Shown in pieces: positions 11,836-21,764 of a stretch of 64,000 bases of DNA. Positions within the stretch are counted from its first letter, which is position 1. Every line of letters begins with the position of its first letter. Made by a program: the position numbers and the translations under genes. Source of the stretch: Epiperipatus broadwayi (Eukaryota > Onychophora > Udeonychophora > Euonychophora > Peripatidae); the NCBI GenBank assembly GCA_028023455.1, contig JAQFVV010012394.1, positions 24,441,934 to 24,505,933 on the forward strand, written 5' to 3'. A model generated the notes under the pieces. That model made no database searches. It saw nothing but the letters and a program-made list of their open reading frames with translations, and had not been told where the DNA came from.

Positions 11836-12814
11836 TTATAATGTAATTTACATTCAAATATCGGCCTTTCAAGCCAATTGTGCAAACGCTTTGCGAGTGT
11901 TAAATAATAAATGAATACACTCTGACCAATACAAGATATAGAATTTATGCAGAAATAAAAAGAATCCTCTTATTCCTACAACGCAAATATTTATATATGA
12001 GCAAATCTGAAGTACTGGCACAGAAGGTGTGACAATATAACAGTCACTTTAAATTACTATATACAACATCTGAATGAATAACGCTGATGAAATTATCTAG
12101 AATTTACTAAACGTCATTCCAACTGAAACTTAATCATATATATAAGTAAACATTTATTTTATAGCGTCTGCATACAATTGTAATTACATTTGAATATCGA
12201 CCTTTCAAGCCAATTGTGCAAACGCTTTGCAAGTGTTAAATAATAAATGAATACTCTCTGACCAATACAAGATATAGAATTTATGCAGGAATAAAAAGAA
12301 TCCTCTTATTCCTACAACTCAAATATTTATATATGAGCAAATCTGAAGTACTGGCACAGAAGGTGTGACAATATAACAGTCACTTTAAGTTACTCTATAC
12401 AATGTCTGAATGAATAACGCTGATGAAATTATCTAGAATTTACTAAACGTCATTCCAACTGAAACTTAATCATGATTAAGTTTCAGTTGGAATGACGTTT
12501 AGTAAATTCTAGATAATTTCATCAGCGTTATTCATTCAGACATTGTATAGAGTAACTTAAAGTGACTGTTATATTGTCACACCTTCTGTGCCAGTACTTC
12601 AGATTTGCTCATATATAAATATTTGAGTTGTAGGAATAAAAGGATTCTTTTTATTCCTGCGTAAATTCTATATCTTGTATTGGTCAGAGGGTATTCATTT
12701 ATTATTTAACACTTGCAAAGCGTTTGCACAATTGGCTTGAAAGGCTGATATTCGAATGTAATTACAATTGTATGCAGACACTATAAAATAAATGTTTATT
12801 TATAATGTAATTTA
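11836..12814. repeat. foldback-type element with long spacerless palindrome
   Basis: Three copies of one sequence of about 300 bp. Two are direct (about 11,851-12,133 and 12,145-12,472). The third is inverted (12,473-12,800) and starts exactly where the second ends. The palindrome centre is at 12,472/12,473 inside CTTAATCATGATTAAG, with no loop. Each arm is about 328 bp with few mismatches. The 15-bp word TTATAATGTAATTTA brackets the block at 11,836-11,850 and 12,800-12,814. It may be a target duplication, although part of it could belong to the repeat. No ORF, so this looks like a non-autonomous or foldback element. Confidence 0.85.
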
Positions 12815-12942
12815 ATAATTTAATATTATACACATGTATTACACCTACTAATTCATGCTAGTGATTGCACTTCATATATATATATATGTTATTAGTCTAT
12901 AAGAAGAATACCTGGAAATGAATAGTCTATAAACTATATTAC

Positions 12943-13262
12943 TTTGTTTTATGTAGGGGTTTGAACTCAGACTTTTACTCGACCATTGACCATACATGAT
13001 ATTTTATACCACTGATACATTTGATCAGACATATGTCAAAAAGATAAATAATCACCAATATACATATTTCGTGCTAAACCAGCACTCATCAGTTGGTTCA
13101 GATTATCATCTCCACATATATATACAATCAAAGCTCAGCTTATATTAAGATATCCAATCTTCATACTTTAATGAACAGGCTTCAAACCATTCCATCCCTT
13201 CAACCAGTTACATTTTTTCTTGTTTTAGTAAATGTTAATTTAAAAATAGAATTCGACGACTT
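12943..13262 (+). repeat. about 320-bp direct repeat left of the two-ORF LINE
   Basis: Begins TTTGTTTTATGTAGG and ends near AAAATAGAATTCGAC. The same landmarks in the same order occur at 19,240-19,572: TTGAACTCA, AAAAAGATAA, AATCACCA, ATATATACAATCAAAGCTCAG, ACAGG, ATAGAATTCGAC. The two are clearly homologous but diverged, with several gaps. A weaker relative may exist at about 26,250-26,350. Confidence 0.8.
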
Positions 13263-13400
13263 CCGCTTTTGGCAGCCATCTTTGCAACTGGTCTTATTAA
13301 AAGCGTCCCTTTGTGATTCAGTTTCAAGAAGACAGGGACGATTGTCCCCTTACCTTTACGTCTTTTATTCAAGGTAAGTCGGTTTTAAACATTATTTATT

Positions 13401-16046
13401 ATGGAAAGTGATAATATAATCGATAATTCTCAAATTAATGTTAACCCCGATCTCAGCATTCAACCTAGCAAAGCAGCCATCGGTCGTAAATATTATAGCC
13501 TTAGATCTAATCTAAATGCAACTAAACTAACTTCTACTACAAATAAAAACCCACAAACCAATAAATCAAATGAAAACACCATCGCAAATATCAACAAAAG
13601 TTTAGAAAATATTCTACTTACCCCTAATATAAACAATAGCATAAATATCTCATCAAGCGAAACTATTGAAATCCTTAACAATACAAGCAAAAACCAATCA
13701 TCTCCTCTCCGAAGATTTTACGCTCCCGCAGAAGACTCTAATGAGCAATTTTCTTTGCCCTATAATACCCCGAAAACCATATCTGAAAATAATAGACAAA
13801 ATTTCCAACAAGATGATATCGGCGAATTTTTTAAAGTTAAAACTTTTCCACCAGAGGTCGACAAAACCAGCGCTGTCACATTACAGTTTGTCAACAGTAA
13901 ATTTAAAAATCAAAAAGAAGAAATAAATTTTAAAACTAATAAACCTCATTCCAAAACAAACAAAGATTATAGCACAGAACAATCCATTGCTACATCAGCC
14001 AACTTGCAATCTAAACCAATTTCCTCATTTCCAATATTGAAAAATTCCACTACGTACGCAAATATCGTAAGGTCTAAAAATTCTGAGAGCATCTCCGAAA
14101 ATATTAAGGCCGATAATTTCAATGAACTATATTTGAATATCTCAGAATTAGACACAGAACAAGAATCAAACACTCTAGAAAATGTCTCATTTAATATAAA
14201 CGATCTTAATGATGACATGTTCCTAAAAATAAATAACGAGTTTAACAAAACGATTCCCAACACTCTGTATAAATCGTTTACAAACTACTACAGCGATAAG
14301 TCGTTAATCTTAGCCATAACAAATCAACAATGTGCGTTATATAAGTTCCCTCTAGAACAATTATACAGTCTAATCAATCAAAATCAATTAGGCAGAGGCA
14401 TTCACATGATCCTTAATCATCCCAATGACCGCTATGTTATCGTTGAGTTTAAAACGTGGGCGGACCGTATGAACTTTAAAAATAACTACCGATCTTTGGG
14501 AAATTATATACTTTGCTCCATAGATATGAACCATCCAGTTACACTATCTGGCAGAATTCAAAACTGCCTTGCCCATTTGAAAGAACAAGAACTACAAGAC
14601 ATCCTTATTAATTATGGTTCAATTAGTAAATTTAAACACTTACTAAACCCTCACTTCGAAGATCAAATTCTGTCCAATACAGTTGTCTTCACACTTACTT
14701 TAAAGAAAAACATTATACCCACTGACATACCCACCATTATTACTGCAAGAGGCTCTCCTATGGTTTTGACCTTCAGGGGAGTACAGCCACAATGTTTCTT
14801 CTGCCTTCAAAGAACACACCTTATTAAAGATTGTGCAGCAAGAATATGCATACACTGTGGTATTAAAAAGAATAAAGTTCACAGATGCCCTGGTAGACCT
14901 ATTAATATGGCTATCACATCCTTAAATAGACAATCACCACATGGGACTAATTCAAACAGCAACCTCACAAACCCAGACAATCTGACTCAAATAAATCCTC
15001 CAACAAACCCTCTCACATCCAAACCTATCTTTCAAAATGAAAATCTTCAAGAAAGAACAAACACCAACCTCTACACTAATAGTAGTGAATCAGAGAACCA
15101 AGCAATAACATATACTGCTACTAAACCAATCTCTCAAACCAATAATACTCAAGATCATTCATTAGATACATATTGTACTAATCCCCGAGAAACAATGCTA
15201 GGCCAAACTCTTTCTACAAAAGAAGACAATATGACCAAACCATCTAACGAGAGCAAGGAAAACCCAGGCGATGAAGAAAATACACTTAAAAAATTTCAAA
15301 ACAATTCAGCTATAACAACTCCCACCCAGCTTAAAACCAATGATGCTTCATCATTCGTGCCAGCTAAGTCTAATAAACCTAAACAAAGTGATCCACAAAC
15401 TGTCCTCAATTCTTCAATGCCTGCAGTAATCAACCATCCAGATGAAAAGACTTATCAAACACTCAACCCAAAAGTCAGCATAATTAATGTTTCACAACAG
15501 TTACAGCAAACCGAAAATGACTCAGATCTAAAATTTAAACCAAATTCTTATAACAATAAAAAAACACTTTCATCAAAAGTACAGGAAAAAGAAAACAACA
15601 CTACTAAACTTAAAAAAACCCCAGAAACCAACACAACAAATACCCAAAATACAAATAAGAAAATTAAAAGAAAATCAATTCGCTCAGATAAATCAAGCTC
15701 TGATGATGACAGCTCCCATCCAATACATTATTCACCACCACCCGCTAGCAAACAAATCTCAGATATATCCAGCACAAAGCTTCACAAATCCATAGAAAAA
15801 AAGAGGAAAACCATGGATCCTATAACCATCGATACCATTGATCCATCTGACGAATCTCAGACAGATTACACTACTTCATCAGACACCGAAGACTTCATGG
15901 ATGCGTTTCCTCAACCAACAAATATATCACCAATCCATCCACAAGTTCAATCACAAGACTCTGATTTCCAAACAACATCAGAACTCATTAACATGGAGAT
16001 GCCCCACATTGACTTGGTACACTTTGCTGAGGACGGTTTGGATTAA
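13401..16046 (+). CDS. LINE ORF1, gag-like nucleic-acid-binding protein (881 aa)
   Basis: ORF1 proteins of this LINE type coat the element RNA and help reverse transcription in the nucleus. The N-terminal 280 residues are Asn/Ser/Thr-rich and probably disordered. Residues about 290-460 look folded and may be an RRM-like module. They precede two zinc knuckles at about 465-500: C-x2-C-x4-H-x4-C starting at Cys465 (CFFCLQRTHLIKDC), then CIHCGIKKNKVHRC, a variant spacing. The C-terminal 380 residues are again low complexity, with a basic patch (KKIKRKSIRSDKSSSDDD) that could act as a nuclear localisation signal and acidic serine clusters. The start is the first ATG after the leader. The frame is uninterrupted, so the copy is young or selected. 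ORF2 follows 6 bp after the stop, compatible with re-initiation or stop-start translation. This ORF1 is longer than most. Confidence 0.85.
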   Translation: MESDNIIDNSQINVNPDLSIQPSKAAIGRKYYSLRSNLNATKLTSTTNKNPQTNKSNENTIANINKSLENILLTPNINNSINISSSETIEILNNTSKNQSSPLRRFYAPAEDSNEQFSLPYNTPKTISENNRQNFQQDDIGEFFKVKTFPPEVDKTSAVTLQFVNSKFKNQKEEINFKTNKPHSKTNKDYSTEQSIATSANLQSKPISSFPILKNSTTYANIVRSKNSESISENIKADNFNELYLNISELDTEQESNTLENVSFNINDLNDDMFLKINNEFNKTIPNTLYKSFTNYYSDKSLILAITNQQCALYKFPLEQLYSLINQNQLGRGIHMILNHPNDRYVIVEFKTWADRMNFKNNYRSLGNYILCSIDMNHPVTLSGRIQNCLAHLKEQELQDILINYGSISKFKHLLNPHFEDQILSNTVVFTLTLKKNIIPTDIPTIITARGSPMVLTFRGVQPQCFFCLQRTHLIKDCAARICIHCGIKKNKVHRCPGRPINMAITSLNRQSPHGTNSNSNLTNPDNLTQINPPTNPLTSKPIFQNENLQERTNTNLYTNSSESENQAITYTATKPISQTNNTQDHSLDTYCTNPRETMLGQTLSTKEDNMTKPSNESKENPGDEENTLKKFQNNSAITTPTQLKTNDASSFVPAKSNKPKQSDPQTVLNSSMPAVINHPDEKTYQTLNPKVSIINVSQQLQQTENDSDLKFKPNSYNNKKTLSSKVQEKENNTTKLKKTPETNTTNTQNTNKKIKRKSIRSDKSSSDDDSSHPIHYSPPPASKQISDISSTKLHKSIEKKRKTMDPITIDTIDPSDESQTDYTTSSDTEDFMDAFPQPTNISPIHPQVQSQDSDFQTTSELINMEMPHIDLVHFAEDGLD

Positions 16047-16052
16047 TCTATC

Positions 16053-18491
16053 ATGTTCTGCAAAATTGCTGGCATTAATATTCGCGGCATCAACTCAATT
16101 GATAGAGTTCTAGCTATTAAAAACTGGCTCTCGCTCTGCTCCCCTCATATACTTCTTATGGGTGAAACTAAATATCACCATAAGACTGATCATAAAATAT
16201 TATCTCTTCTCTCAGCTCTCGGATTTACTAAATTTTCCATAGGCCATTCTGCTTCAGGTGGAGTCGGTATTCTTCTCAGCAAGTCAACACCACCAAACAG
16301 TTTTAGTATTCTATTCCTAGATGCCAATATTATTGTCATAGAAATAGACTATTGGGGTTATCCGATCATCATAGCTTATATATATACAGCCAAAGACACC
16401 TCTCAATATCTAAAAATAATCCATATCCTAAATGCCATCAACGCTAACAGAGCCTCTCCTACTATTCTTCTGGGAGACTTTAACACTACATACAATGACT
16501 TCAACAAGAGATTTTTGCATCTAATAAATCGCAGATTAATGTGTGGAGAGGGTTTCTTCCCTCCTGAAGCCTACTCTTTCTATACTAAAACTAAAAAGTC
16601 CCTGATTGATTTGGTTTTCTACACCCCAGACCTCCATTTCAACCTTGATGCAGCCTTGGCCCCTGTTGCTTTCTCTGATCATATGGCTCTAATCTTACAA
16701 CTTACACCTATTGCAATCCCTACACCCATTGATGGACCTGGTAAAACCATGCGCATGATCACCCAATCAAATATGACCGAAGCGATAGTGTCTGAGGCAT
16801 ACATCCTTTTCCAGAAAATAAACATCCTTTCCCTGCCTGCTGAGGAGGGCTGGTTTTCCTTCATTGGAATACTTCAGTCCATATTAAATCACCACACCAG
16901 GAAAATCAAAGGACCTAATGGCCTTCTAAATGACCTAACAGACATTAATATACAACTTCAAGCATCACAGCAAAACTTCACAAATACAGAAAAAATTATC
17001 TTCCTTAAAAATCTCTACAAAATCAAGCAAAAGTCCCTTGCAGAATATATATCCATCAGAAGAGCCAAATGTTTCTTAGCACAACAACACTGCTGGACGA
17101 GAGACTATCTCAGATGGGCACTGGGATACAATAAAAAACAAATCACTCCCTTATCCATTAATACTAATGGAACCAATCTTATTGGCTTTCCAATGATGCA
17201 GCACATCAGCAAACAATTCTGCCAATTAATGCAAAAAGATGGAGCTCCTCCTATAAACAGCTGGTTAGATGCTGGTGACCCCGGCGAACATGGCATCATG
17301 GAAATCCAAATCAAAAAGAAGATAACATCTCTCCCTGACGGCGTTCATCCTGGCCTTCATGGCATCCCAAATTTCCTTCTCAAACACCTCAGTCAATTCA
17401 CTGTGCCAATTATTAAAAAAATGATTGATCACCTAGCCTCTGGCAACAGAAACATAACAGATCTTTACCCAGTGGCACTCGTGCCTTTTATTAAAAAAGC
17501 AAAACCACTAAACGACATTAACAGTATCCGGCCAATTTCCATGACCCCATTGCTTATCAAGATAATTGAGTCAGTCATTAAAGATCAAATCCAAACTCAA
17601 ATTCTTAGCCATATCTCATCAAACCAATACGGAAAAAAGGGATCATCAACCTCGCATGCTATGTCCAATGTAACTGCACTGTTCAATTACATCAGAGGAC
17701 ATCGTAAATCAAAACCTATTGCTGTCCAGCTGGATGTTGCGGCAGCATTTGATTCAGTCCAGATAAACATCCTTCTGGATATTCTGTTGGAATGCGACAT
17801 TCCAGCTGGGATTGTACAGATGATCAGCAATCTGCTCAACAACAGAGAGATTTTTCTCTCTCTTGATGGCAAGATCACACCAGGTTTCAAGCCATACAAG
17901 TCGATCCCTCAAGGATCCCCGCTCAGTGCCCTTTTCTTCACAGCATACATCAACCCTCTTCTGATGGATATAGAAAAAAACCTCCCTGGAATTTTCCTTC
18001 CCTCTCTCAATAAAAGCTTCAATGTATTTGCATATATTGATGACATCATGGTTGTGCTTCCCACCATTAAATACCTTCCTAATCTCATGAACATATTAAA
18101 CAGAAATACAGCGAAACTTGGCCTACAAATAAATTTTAACAAATCTTCCATCTGGAAGATAATGTCTGGTAAACAAATTAACTCTCCCTTTTCTGCAAAA
18201 CCCCAAAGATACCTAGGTTTTCCAATCTACAAAACTCCAACTGCAATGGCAAGAGAGATTCAAGATGCAATCCTCCATTCAACTGAAGCCATCACCACTT
18301 CACTCTCTAGAGTATACCTTTCATTATATGGAAAGGTTGGCCTCCTCAACATGATCATAATGCCAAAAATCTCATATTATCTTCCTTTCATTAAAATGTC
18401 TAAACAGTTTCAAAATAAAATTAACCGATTATGCACCAAACTTCTCTGGAGAGGAAGGACAGTTGCTACTAGCTTGCGAGGTATCCAATGA
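16053..18491 (+). CDS. LINE ORF2 endonuclease-reverse transcriptase, cut by a TGA
   Basis: ORF2 nicks the target DNA and primes reverse transcription from the nick. Residues 1-215 are the APE-type endonuclease: GETK at 37-40 (catalytic Glu), GDFNTT at 141-146, SLIDLV at 183-188, FSDHM at 207-211. RT spans about 430-760: RPISMTPL, QLDVAAAFDSV (first catalytic Asp), IPQGSPLS at 618-625, AYIDDI at 660-665 (catalytic Asp pair). The frame stops at TGA 18,489-18,491 after 812 residues. Without that codon the same frame runs with no other break to TAA at 19,089-19,091 (1,012 codons). The extension carries the C-terminal cluster C-x2-C-x7-H-x4-C (CGLC...DHIIHRC, codons 960-977) typical of LINE ORF2. 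One point mutation therefore seems to have removed the tail. Confidence 0.9.
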   Translation: MFCKIAGINIRGINSIDRVLAIKNWLSLCSPHILLMGETKYHHKTDHKILSLLSALGFTKFSIGHSASGGVGILLSKSTPPNSFSILFLDANIIVIEIDYWGYPIIIAYIYTAKDTSQYLKIIHILNAINANRASPTILLGDFNTTYNDFNKRFLHLINRRLMCGEGFFPPEAYSFYTKTKKSLIDLVFYTPDLHFNLDAALAPVAFSDHMALILQLTPIAIPTPIDGPGKTMRMITQSNMTEAIVSEAYILFQKINILSLPAEEGWFSFIGILQSILNHHTRKIKGPNGLLNDLTDINIQLQASQQNFTNTEKIIFLKNLYKIKQKSLAEYISIRRAKCFLAQQHCWTRDYLRWALGYNKKQITPLSINTNGTNLIGFPMMQHISKQFCQLMQKDGAPPINSWLDAGDPGEHGIMEIQIKKKITSLPDGVHPGLHGIPNFLLKHLSQFTVPIIKKMIDHLASGNRNITDLYPVALVPFIKKAKPLNDINSIRPISMTPLLIKIIESVIKDQIQTQILSHISSNQYGKKGSSTSHAMSNVTALFNYIRGHRKSKPIAVQLDVAAAFDSVQINILLDILLECDIPAGIVQMISNLLNNREIFLSLDGKITPGFKPYKSIPQGSPLSALFFTAYINPLLMDIEKNLPGIFLPSLNKSFNVFAYIDDIMVVLPTIKYLPNLMNILNRNTAKLGLQINFNKSSIWKIMSGKQINSPFSAKPQRYLGFPIYKTPTAMAREIQDAILHSTEAITTSLSRVYLSLYGKVGLLNMIIMPKISYYLPFIKMSKQFQNKINRLCTKLLWRGRTVATSLRGIQ

Positions 18492-19091
18492 CCACGCAGG
18501 TTCAATGGACTGTCATTCCACTCAATACAAGCAATCATTTTACAGAAAACCCACAACACTCTACATAATCTGATCCTCTCCTGTGGATACTCTAACATTA
18601 TTAAAAAAGTTACACCGACAGATTGTCCTCCACCCTCTTCCAGTTCATGGATAGCATCCCTAATACAACAACTACAACTTTATAACCCGATAACATCCTT
18701 TAACCTTAACCAAAAAATCACCTTATGGGAAGCATACAATATAATCAACTATAATCAACAATCCATTAAAACCAGCCTAAAAATAACCAACCAAAGACTC
18801 ATTACACACTTCAAAAGATGGAGTCTGGAACCCAAATTCCTTGACTTCATCATTAAAATAAATCTTAATGCGCTACTCACGAATTGGTTTCTTTATCACC
18901 GAAGAGGTTTTACCAGCATTGACCCTATATGTGGTCTGTGTGCTCGTGAAGATGAAACCATAGACCATATTATACACCGGTGCCCAAGACTTAAAACTCT
19001 AAAAGATATGATTTTCTCACTCGAAAATGCCATTCATAATGGGTTTTTTTCAATAATAAGGCTTTCTACCTTTGTCCTTTATTCCATATAA
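18492..19091 (+). pseudogene. C-terminal part of LINE ORF2 beyond the premature stop
   Basis: In phase with ORF2 and open for 199 codons. Contains NGLSFHSIQ just after the stop and CGLCAREDETIDHIIHRC near the end. The absence of frame shifts or further stops supports a single recent nonsense change. The protein made from 16,053-18,491 would lack this nucleic-acid-binding tail. Confidence 0.85.
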
Positions 19092-19239
19092 ATAGTGAGA
19101 TGCAAAAGTCTCAAGGAATTACCCCCGCCACAAATCATACCATTGTTCTATCAAACGCTCAAAAAAATCAAGAAACATGACCAGCTCCTTGCCTCCAGTA
19201 AAGTCTTTGCTGACACCTGGTCTTTAATTACTCTATTCC

Positions 19240-19572
19240 TTTGTTTTATGTAGGTTTGAACTCACACTCTACTCCAGCATTGACCATAGCATGATCTTTT
19301 ATACAAAGAAAATTTATCATGTTTATGTTAAAAAGATAACTAATCACCATTATACAAGTTCTTCTGAATCTCTTCACTCATACCAATCAGATCAGAGTAT
19401 ATCATTGTGCTCTCATATATACAATCAAAGCTCAGATGACATATAAGACATCTATATAATCATACTTATTGTACAGGATTCATTTATTTACTTTATCCTT
19501 TATTAGTATGTAATCACTATTTATTGTTAATAAAATTTTTATTGAAATGAAAAATAGAATTCGACAATCTTC
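19240..19572 (+). repeat. about 330-bp direct repeat right of the two-ORF LINE
   Basis: Partner of 12,943-13,262, same orientation. It starts about 150 bp after the ORF2 terminal TAA. Ends with AAAAATAGAATTCGACAA. Confidence 0.8.
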
Positions 19573-19911
19573 ATAATTATTTCTTTGCGTATAAGAATGA
19601 ATGCTGATTGACTTAATTATCTTGCGTTATTTTGCTTGGGGGAGATCTGCCAAATATAAAGAAAATAAAGAGTAAATTAGTTAACTAATACTGAGACAAT
19701 GTGTTAGTGGAGCAATTCACTGATGCTTGCCGCCTGAAAAATAAAAAAAACTTTTAGATTTAAAAGTTGATAGTAAACCATGCACTAATAATTCTGCTGG
19801 AATATATAATATTTATACCCAGGATCTGCATGATCAGGAAAGATAGCTGTAGTTCTGAATAATTTATTAATTTGTTATTTGTATGAGGCCACATATTGGT
19901 TCAATATCTAT

Positions 19912-20125
19912 TCAGTTTCATTTCTTAAAAATGATTTACTTAATATACATTCATCTACTTGGTTTCATTTTGTTATGTGATTCACTTAATGTACATCCAT
20001 CTACTTGGTTTCATTTCATCACATGATTCACTTAGTGTACAGTCATCTACTTGTTTTCATTTTGTCAGTGATCTACTCAGTTTCATTCGTTCATGTGAGT
20101 CTCTTAATGTACATACATCTACCGA
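19912..20125 (+). repeat. 46-bp minisatellite, long copy (about 5 units)
   Basis: Units of about 46 bp with TACTTGGTTTCATTT, then GTGATTCACTTAATG, then TACATCCATC. One unit is shortened to about 26 bp. Same family and orientation as 11,649-11,785. The 80-codon frame across it is a by-product of the repeat. Confidence 0.85.
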
Positions 20126-21223
20126 TCATTCAGTAATATCCAACAGGAGCATAAATTTAAATTTGATTAAAATGGCAGATATGCATTCACATCCAAAATG
20201 AAGACATATTAATCTTTTACAATGTTACTTTCTCTTTTACCTCATAGTTAATGCAGCTCAACTTCCCAAATAGAGGCGAAGAACTTGTGTTACCATAATA
20301 GTCACAATGTCAAATTATTTAGAACAACAACTAAAAACAAAATACAAGCAATTTAATTATTAAAAGATATGGGTGTACATTTTTTAGATACTAATTGTAG
20401 TGTTTTGTAAAATGGCAGACATGTTTGTGCACTCCAGAAAAAACTAGAATTTATTTGAGAGGTTGTTTTAGATTGCGCGCTGATAGCTGTGGAAATTAAT
20501 TAAGGCATTGACGTAATGGCGATTGACAATTCTAAGAAATATTTGCTGATTACAAATATTTCTGGATAAGAGAAATTACCTTATTGGTCAGTGCATTGAT
20601 TGATTGTTGCAGTTATCAGAGAGCAATAAGAAGACTGGGTAATATAGAGAGCAGTCACACGGTAGCAAGTAGCAGACAGTATGGAGTGCATCTACAGTAG
20701 AGTTACTGTTCAATTCCAGTAGGAGATATCTGACAGCAGTCGCAGTGCTTACTACAAAGAGTTCATACACAGCTAAACTGGACTGGGGTGAAGGTTATGC
20801 CCATTGTGAACCATTTTGGTAGCAGCCAGCCTGAAAGAACATCATGGGAATTGAACTTTAGTGAACTGTAGAAATAGACTCATTGCAGACCATTTCACTT
20901 GGAGAGCATTCGTTGCAGACCATTCATTGGAGAGCATATGCAGTTGAACATTAGCAAACATTATTGATGGCCGCATAACCAGACTTATAGATATAACATT
21001 GGCACAGTCGTAAGTGCGGATATAACACTAATAATCACAACTTTAATCAATTTATTAATAAAAAATAGAACAAATTCTATATTTGCAATACATTTGAACA
21101 CACTGAGTAAATAATATTACAAATTGCATAATTATTGGTATTTGACAGATGCATGTAAAAACATTCTGAAGATGTTTTTCTATTGAAAAATACATGATTT
21201 ATATAGACAAGACATTGCCTATT
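20126..21223. other. no gene; possible solo LTR-like relic ending near 20,990
   Basis: The part 20,450-20,990 is less AT-rich than its surroundings. It is followed at about 20,999 by TTGGCACAGTCGTAAG, which resembles the tRNA-primer site used by some Ty3/gypsy elements (compare TTGGCGCAGTCGCC at 53,522). No second LTR or ORF was found, so an LTR relic is only a suggestion. Confidence 0.25.
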
Positions 21224-21666
21224 AATGCTGCAAGGTTGTTATATTGCTGATACCTGAAAATCTAATGCTGTGAATTTTCTAAATTTACTAAGCCAACAAT
21301 GCTAATGCTACAAGAGTGTTATATAACTAAGACTAGCAGCTTTAATGCTACTAGTTTAGATAGTTTATCACTCTTCCAACAAAATTAATGTTGCAAGAGT
21401 GTCAGTTTGTTACATCAGCATGTCTAATGCTACAAAGTTCTTAGTTTATTAAGATCAGCAAGTTTATTGCTACATTTTTTTAGTATTCTAAAAGCAGCAA
21501 GTGTAAAGTTAAAATTTTGTTACTTTATTAAGATCAACAAGACCAATAATTTGAAGAGTATTAGTTTTTCAAAAGCTATGGATCTAATGTTATATGTTTA
21601 TTAGTTTACCCTGTCTGGAAAGTCTAATATGATCAGTTTGTTCATTCACTGGTATCCACCAACACT
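21224..21666 (+). repeat. diverged 40-bp minisatellite, about 11 units
   Basis: Units start at 21,224, 21,264, 21,304, 21,344, 21,387, 21,426, 21,466, 21,505, 21,545, 21,586 and 21,626. That gives spacings of 39-43 bp. Most units begin AATGCTACAA or a variant and end with GATCAGCAAGTCT-like sequence; TTAGTTTATTAAGAT fills the middle. The last unit runs into another AATAAGG at 21,667. Divergence between units is high, so the array is old. Confidence 0.85.
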
Positions 21667-21764
21667 AATAAGGCAACATTGTTATTTTACTGAGACTATT
21701 CCATAATTTTTCATCCAATTCTGAAGATTAATTTAATATTCTATATCTCATTTGAGAATGTAGC

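Larger units (their letters stand above)
13263..19239 (+). mobile_element. two-ORF non-LTR retrotransposon (LINE), Tx1/L1-like
   Basis: A nearly complete LINE: a possible 5' leader (13,263-13,400), a gag-like ORF1, a 6-bp gap, ORF2 with endonuclease, RT and C-terminal cysteine cluster, and a short 3' region. No poly(A) tail is visible before the right-hand direct repeat. Layout, long ORF1 with CCHC knuckles and ORF2 word order suggest a Tx1/L1-type element. The clade is an inference, not tested by phylogeny. The ends are set by the direct repeats and are approximate. Confidence 0.85.

Noticed and set aside
21224-21666. regularly spaced repeats resembling a CRISPR array
   Set aside because: Units are contiguous without unique spacers, strongly diverged, and the DNA is clearly eukaryotic.
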